Positions 14,843 to 17,066 of a stretch of DNA of 17,066 bases are shown piece after piece (the first letter of the stretch is position 1; every line of letters begins with the position of its first letter). This stretch comes from Sphingobacteriales bacterium (GTDB lineage Bacteria; Bacteroidota; Bacteroidia; Chitinophagales; Chitinophagaceae). The notes beneath the pieces are model-generated. The model saw only the letters and a program-made list of their open reading frames with translations. It was not told the DNA's origin and searched no databases. The stretch is from positions 1-17,066 of the forward strand of contig CANHUD010000023.1 of assembly GCA_947463665.1 (NCBI GenBank), in the 5' to 3' direction. The position numbers were made by a program, and so were the translations under genes.

Positions 14843-16804
14843 ATGAAAAAGATTTGTCTGTTTTTGGGAGCAATTTTCCTGTTTAATAACGCTATTGGCC
14901 AGCGAATTAAATTGGCCTCTTTGTTTGGTGACAGTATGGTCATTCAACAGGGTATGCATGTTCCCATTTGGGGAGTCGCTTCTCCCGGTATACTTCTAAG
15001 GGTTGAAGTAGCAGGTTATACGGCCATGGCCAAAAGCGCTCCTGATGGAAAATGGAAGGTCAGGATACCTCCTCTAGATTATGGGGGTCCTTATGTGTTA
15101 AAGATAATGGCAGAGGATACCATCATCCGGTTGAAAGATGTCATGGTAGGAGAAGTCTGGCTGGCATCCGGGCAATCGAACATGGAATGGTCGGTAGGTA
15201 TGGGCGTAGGCGCTACTACTCAGGAAGAAATAAATTCAGCTCATTATCCACAAATAAGATATTTCACAGTACCCCATAAAACCTCTGTGATTCCTTTGGT
15301 TGATACGGAACCCGCAGAATGGAAAACAGTTACACCTCAATCAGTGAAGCATCTTTCAGCCGTAGCTTATTTCTTTGCACGTGAACTTACTCAGCACAAA
15401 AATGTGGCTGTAGGAATAATTTCATCTTCATGGGGAGCTACCAGCGCTCATGCGTGGATAAGTTCGGAAAGTCTCATGCAACATTCGGAATACAGTGAAC
15501 TCATAAAAAAGCAGGACAAGGATCCCAATAAGTGGGATGAAATCGTGAAAAAAAGTCTATGGAATGATGTACATCGCGACAGTCTGGCCGATCAATGTCA
15601 GGAGGGATTGAAAAAGGGAGTACATAAGAGCGAATTCAATGATGTAGGGTGGAAGTCTGTACTTTATCCGGTGAGTAATGAGAAAATCGGTATGCCCTGG
15701 TTTTGGGGAGTTACATGGTTTAGAAACCAATTTACGGTCGATAAGATTCAGGGGAAATATCTTTCTCTCAGGTTATACCTGCGTGGGAAAAAACTGACAT
15801 TGTTTTTGAATGGTACAAAGTTCTCAGACATCACAGATTCTGAAGGTGTGAAAGAAGTCAGGATTCCGCGCACATTGCTGGTGCAGGGAAAAAATGTTCT
15901 GGCTATCCGACTTTATGAAATATGGGGTACAGGTTTGGTTGGATCAAGTACAACACCTGCAGAGATTTTTTCAGAAAAAGGTGATCGGGTGATACTCCCA
16001 AAAGAATGGAAGGCAAGTGGAATTATTGAACCCACAATTCCGGGTAATCAGGGATATTATAATCAATACAGTGTTCAGTTTAATGGAAGAATCGCACCCA
16101 TCATACCCTATGGTATCAAAGGTGTTATATGGTATCAAGGAGAAGGAAATGCATCAAAAGCCTATCAATACAGAACCTTGTTTCCCATGCTGATTGATGA
16201 CTGGAGAATGCGTTGGGGGCAGGGATATATGCCATTTTTATACGTGCAGCTTGCTAATCATAAAGAAAAAAAATCAATTCCGGCTGATGATCAGGTGGCT
16301 GAATTACGGGAAGCTCAAACCATGACCCTTCGGCTGACAGGCACCGGAATGGCGTCTGCCATTGATATTGGAGACCCGCTGGATATTCATCCCCGTAATA
16401 AACTGGATGTCGGAAAACGCCTATATATTGCCGCCAGAAAAATGGCTTATGGAGAGAATATAATACATTCTGGCCCCATGTATAGTGGTTACAGGATTGA
16501 AGGTGACAGTATTCACATAGGGTTTACTTCAATAGGCAAAGGTCTGACAATCAAAGACGGACTTCTTTTGAAGGGCTTCTCCATTGCAGGTCAGGATAGG
16601 GTATTTCATTGGGCAGATGCCCGTATCGTCGGCGATTCGGTATGGGTGAGTTCAAAACACGTGAAGAGTCCAGTGGCAGTGCGATATGCTTGGGAATCCA
16701 ATCCGGATGGAAATCTCTATAATCAGGAAGGATTGCCTGCAGTTCCGTTTCGAACAGATGATTTTAAATTGATCACACAGGAACTGATACAACGAAACCA
16801 TTAG
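14843..16804 (+). CDS. Sialate O-acetylesterase-type (SASA) SGNH esterase with inserted jelly-roll-like domain
   Basis: The 653-residue protein carries a Sec signal (MKKICLFLGAIFLFNNAIG, then Q20). The SGNH/SASA catalytic blocks are present: GEVWLASGQSNMEW with Ser112 as nucleophile, the WYQGEGN oxyanion block at 430-436, and DIHPRNK at 514-520 giving His516. Residues about 255-395 (WFRNQFTVDKIQGKYLSLRL and LFLNGTKF) look like a galactose-binding/jelly-roll insertion of the kind found in long bacterial SASA proteins. Family members remove O-acetyl groups from sialic acid, and PUL versions can also act on acetylated xylan or pectin. Since no sialic-acid catabolism genes are present inside the PUL, a general glycan acetylesterase role is more likely. 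It is the last gene of the rightward unit and stops 63 bases before the right direct repeat, marking the island's right end. Confidence 0.9.
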   Translation: MKKICLFLGAIFLFNNAIGQRIKLASLFGDSMVIQQGMHVPIWGVASPGILLRVEVAGYTAMAKSAPDGKWKVRIPPLDYGGPYVLKIMAEDTIIRLKDVMVGEVWLASGQSNMEWSVGMGVGATTQEEINSAHYPQIRYFTVPHKTSVIPLVDTEPAEWKTVTPQSVKHLSAVAYFFARELTQHKNVAVGIISSSWGATSAHAWISSESLMQHSEYSELIKKQDKDPNKWDEIVKKSLWNDVHRDSLADQCQEGLKKGVHKSEFNDVGWKSVLYPVSNEKIGMPWFWGVTWFRNQFTVDKIQGKYLSLRLYLRGKKLTLFLNGTKFSDITDSEGVKEVRIPRTLLVQGKNVLAIRLYEIWGTGLVGSSTTPAEIFSEKGDRVILPKEWKASGIIEPTIPGNQGYYNQYSVQFNGRIAPIIPYGIKGVIWYQGEGNASKAYQYRTLFPMLIDDWRMRWGQGYMPFLYVQLANHKEKKSIPADDQVAELREAQTMTLRLTGTGMASAIDIGDPLDIHPRNKLDVGKRLYIAARKMAYGENIIHSGPMYSGYRIEGDSIHIGFTSIGKGLTIKDGLLLKGFSIAGQDRVFHWADARIVGDSVWVSSKHVKSPVAVRYAWESNPDGNLYNQEGLPAVPFRTDDFKLITQELIQRNH

Positions 16805-16860
16805 ATATTGAAAATACAAGTGCCTCCTCCAAATATAAAAAACTAACATAAATCTAATGG
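16798..16860. repeat. Inverted repeat CCATTAGAT / ATCTAATGG at the right island edge
   Basis: Nine bases at 16798-16806 are exactly complementary to 16852-16860, with 45 bases between. The left arm covers the esterase stop codon, and the right arm ends 6 bases before the right direct repeat. It could be a weak terminator stem or an element-end structure. The loop is long and no T-tract follows, so a standard rho-independent terminator is unlikely. Confidence 0.4.
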
Positions 16861-16866
16861 GCTGGG

Positions 16867-16940
16867 CTCTCCAGCGGAGTCGAATATGTGTTCAACGAAG
16901 CCTGGCTGCTGAACCCGATCGCTAAGGTCAGCGAGAAATG
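16867..16940 (+). repeat. Right copy of the direct repeat flanking the PUL
   Basis: This is the partner of 395-468: 64 of 74 positions match with no gaps, including a 37-base identical core at 16882-16918. Similarity starts abruptly at CTCTCC (16867) and fades at 16940, next to the xdhC start. The surrounding G+C rises sharply here (39 of 60 in 16981-17040). Confidence 0.85.
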
Positions 16941-16953
16941 TTACCTTTGTAAT
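16867..16953 (+). pseudogene. Displaced 3' fragment of a sialidase-like gene
   Basis: Reading in the same frame as the left copy gives LSSGVEYVFNEAWLLNPIAK followed by VSEKCYLCN, the C-terminal tail of the sialidase-like family without the rest of the gene. It has no start; the frame is closed upstream by TAA at 16855-16857. The stop found in the left copy (TGA, 467-469) corresponds to TGT at 16939-16941, so the frame runs on into xdhC without a stop. It is either the original 3' end displaced by island insertion or the remnant of a second paralogue. Confidence 0.7.
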
Positions 16954-17066
16954 GTGAAGGAAAACCGGCAGATCGTACAAGCTTATGACCAGGCGCTGCG
17001 CGATGGAAAGCGCACGGCACTGGCCACGCTCGTGCATGTGGAGGGGTCTTCTTACCGCAGACCCGG
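16954..17066 (+). CDS. xdhC: XdhC/CoxI-family protein, N-terminal part
   Basis: The gene is cut by the right edge; 37 residues are visible. KENRQIVQAYDQALRDGKRT followed by ALATLVHVEGSSYRRP matches the conserved N-terminus of XdhC/CoxI proteins, which help deliver the sulfurated molybdenum cofactor to xanthine dehydrogenase and related hydroxylases. The start is taken as GTG at 16954 because the two nearby ATGs (16938 and 16952) run straight into stops, and the family's N-terminus begins about here. TACCTTTG at 16942-16949 fits the Bacteroidota -7 pattern TAnnTTTG but lies only 4 bases before the start. It is unrelated to the PUL and high in G+C, so it represents the host chromosome. Confidence 0.8.
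   Translation, partial: MKENRQIVQAYDQALRDGKRTALATLVHVEGSSYRRP

Noticed and set aside
395..16940. Interpretation as a composite transposon or IS-flanked element
   Set aside because: The repeat is coding sequence of the host-type gene; no transposase and no IS-like terminal inverted repeats at the outer ends were found.
16942..16949. TACCTTTG as a functional xdhC promoter
   Set aside because: It fits the TAnnTTTG pattern, but no TTG -33 element lies at the right distance and it is only 4 bases from the start codon; recorded as a coincidence unless a leaderless transcript is shown.
16843..17037. Minus-strand open frame across the right repeat and xdhC
   Set aside because: It overlaps the conserved XdhC N-terminus on the plus strand and looks like no known protein.
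1..17066. tRNA, rRNA or CRISPR elements
   Set aside because: No tRNA-like CCA/T-loop structure near the junctions, no rRNA sequence and no regularly spaced short repeats were seen; the island is not at a tRNA site in this window.

Overview
The window is Bacteroidota DNA, probably from a Chitinophagaceae or Sphingobacteriaceae-like soil or plant-associated genus (inferred only from protein style; no rRNA or marker gene is present). It carries a complete-looking polysaccharide utilization locus (PUL): a SusC/SusD pair, a GntR-type regulator and six secreted enzymes. The genes have weak or absent Shine-Dalgarno sites, as is usual for the phylum.

Layout. 2-469 (+): 3' end of a BNR/Asp-box sialidase-like gene. 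603-5452 (-): a unit transcribed leftwards, in the order Cys-type sulfatase, GntR regulator with a LacI-like sensor domain, DUF1680/GH127-like hydrolase. 5453-5601: divergent control region. 5602-16804 (+): SusC, SusD, a strong terminator, two tandem paralogous GH99-like/WbsX-domain proteins, a second Cys-type sulfatase and a sialate O-acetylesterase-type esterase with a jelly-roll-like insertion. 16954-17066 (+): 5' end of a xdhC/coxI-family gene. No gap between genes exceeds 174 bases.

How the genes fit together (inference). SusC/SusD would bind and import an oligosaccharide. The esterase and two sulfatases would strip acetyl and sulfate groups. The GH127-like and GH99-like enzymes would cut glycosidic bonds. 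The regulator would sense a released sugar. The likely substrate is a sulfated, O-acetylated glycan containing arabinofuranose-like and possibly mannose-like residues; its identity cannot be fixed from sequence. Both sulfatases need an FGly-forming maturase, which is not in the window.

Most notable signal: the PUL is bracketed by an imperfect direct repeat. The last 74 bases of the sialidase-like gene (395-468) recur at 16867-16940, immediately before xdhC, with 64 of 74 positions matching and a 37-base exact core. The flanks are about 60-65% G+C in the stretches counted, whereas the interior is about 20-40%. This looks like a horizontally acquired catabolic island inserted at the 3' end of the sialidase-like gene, with a displaced second 3' end left next to xdhC. 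No integrase or transposase lies between the repeats.
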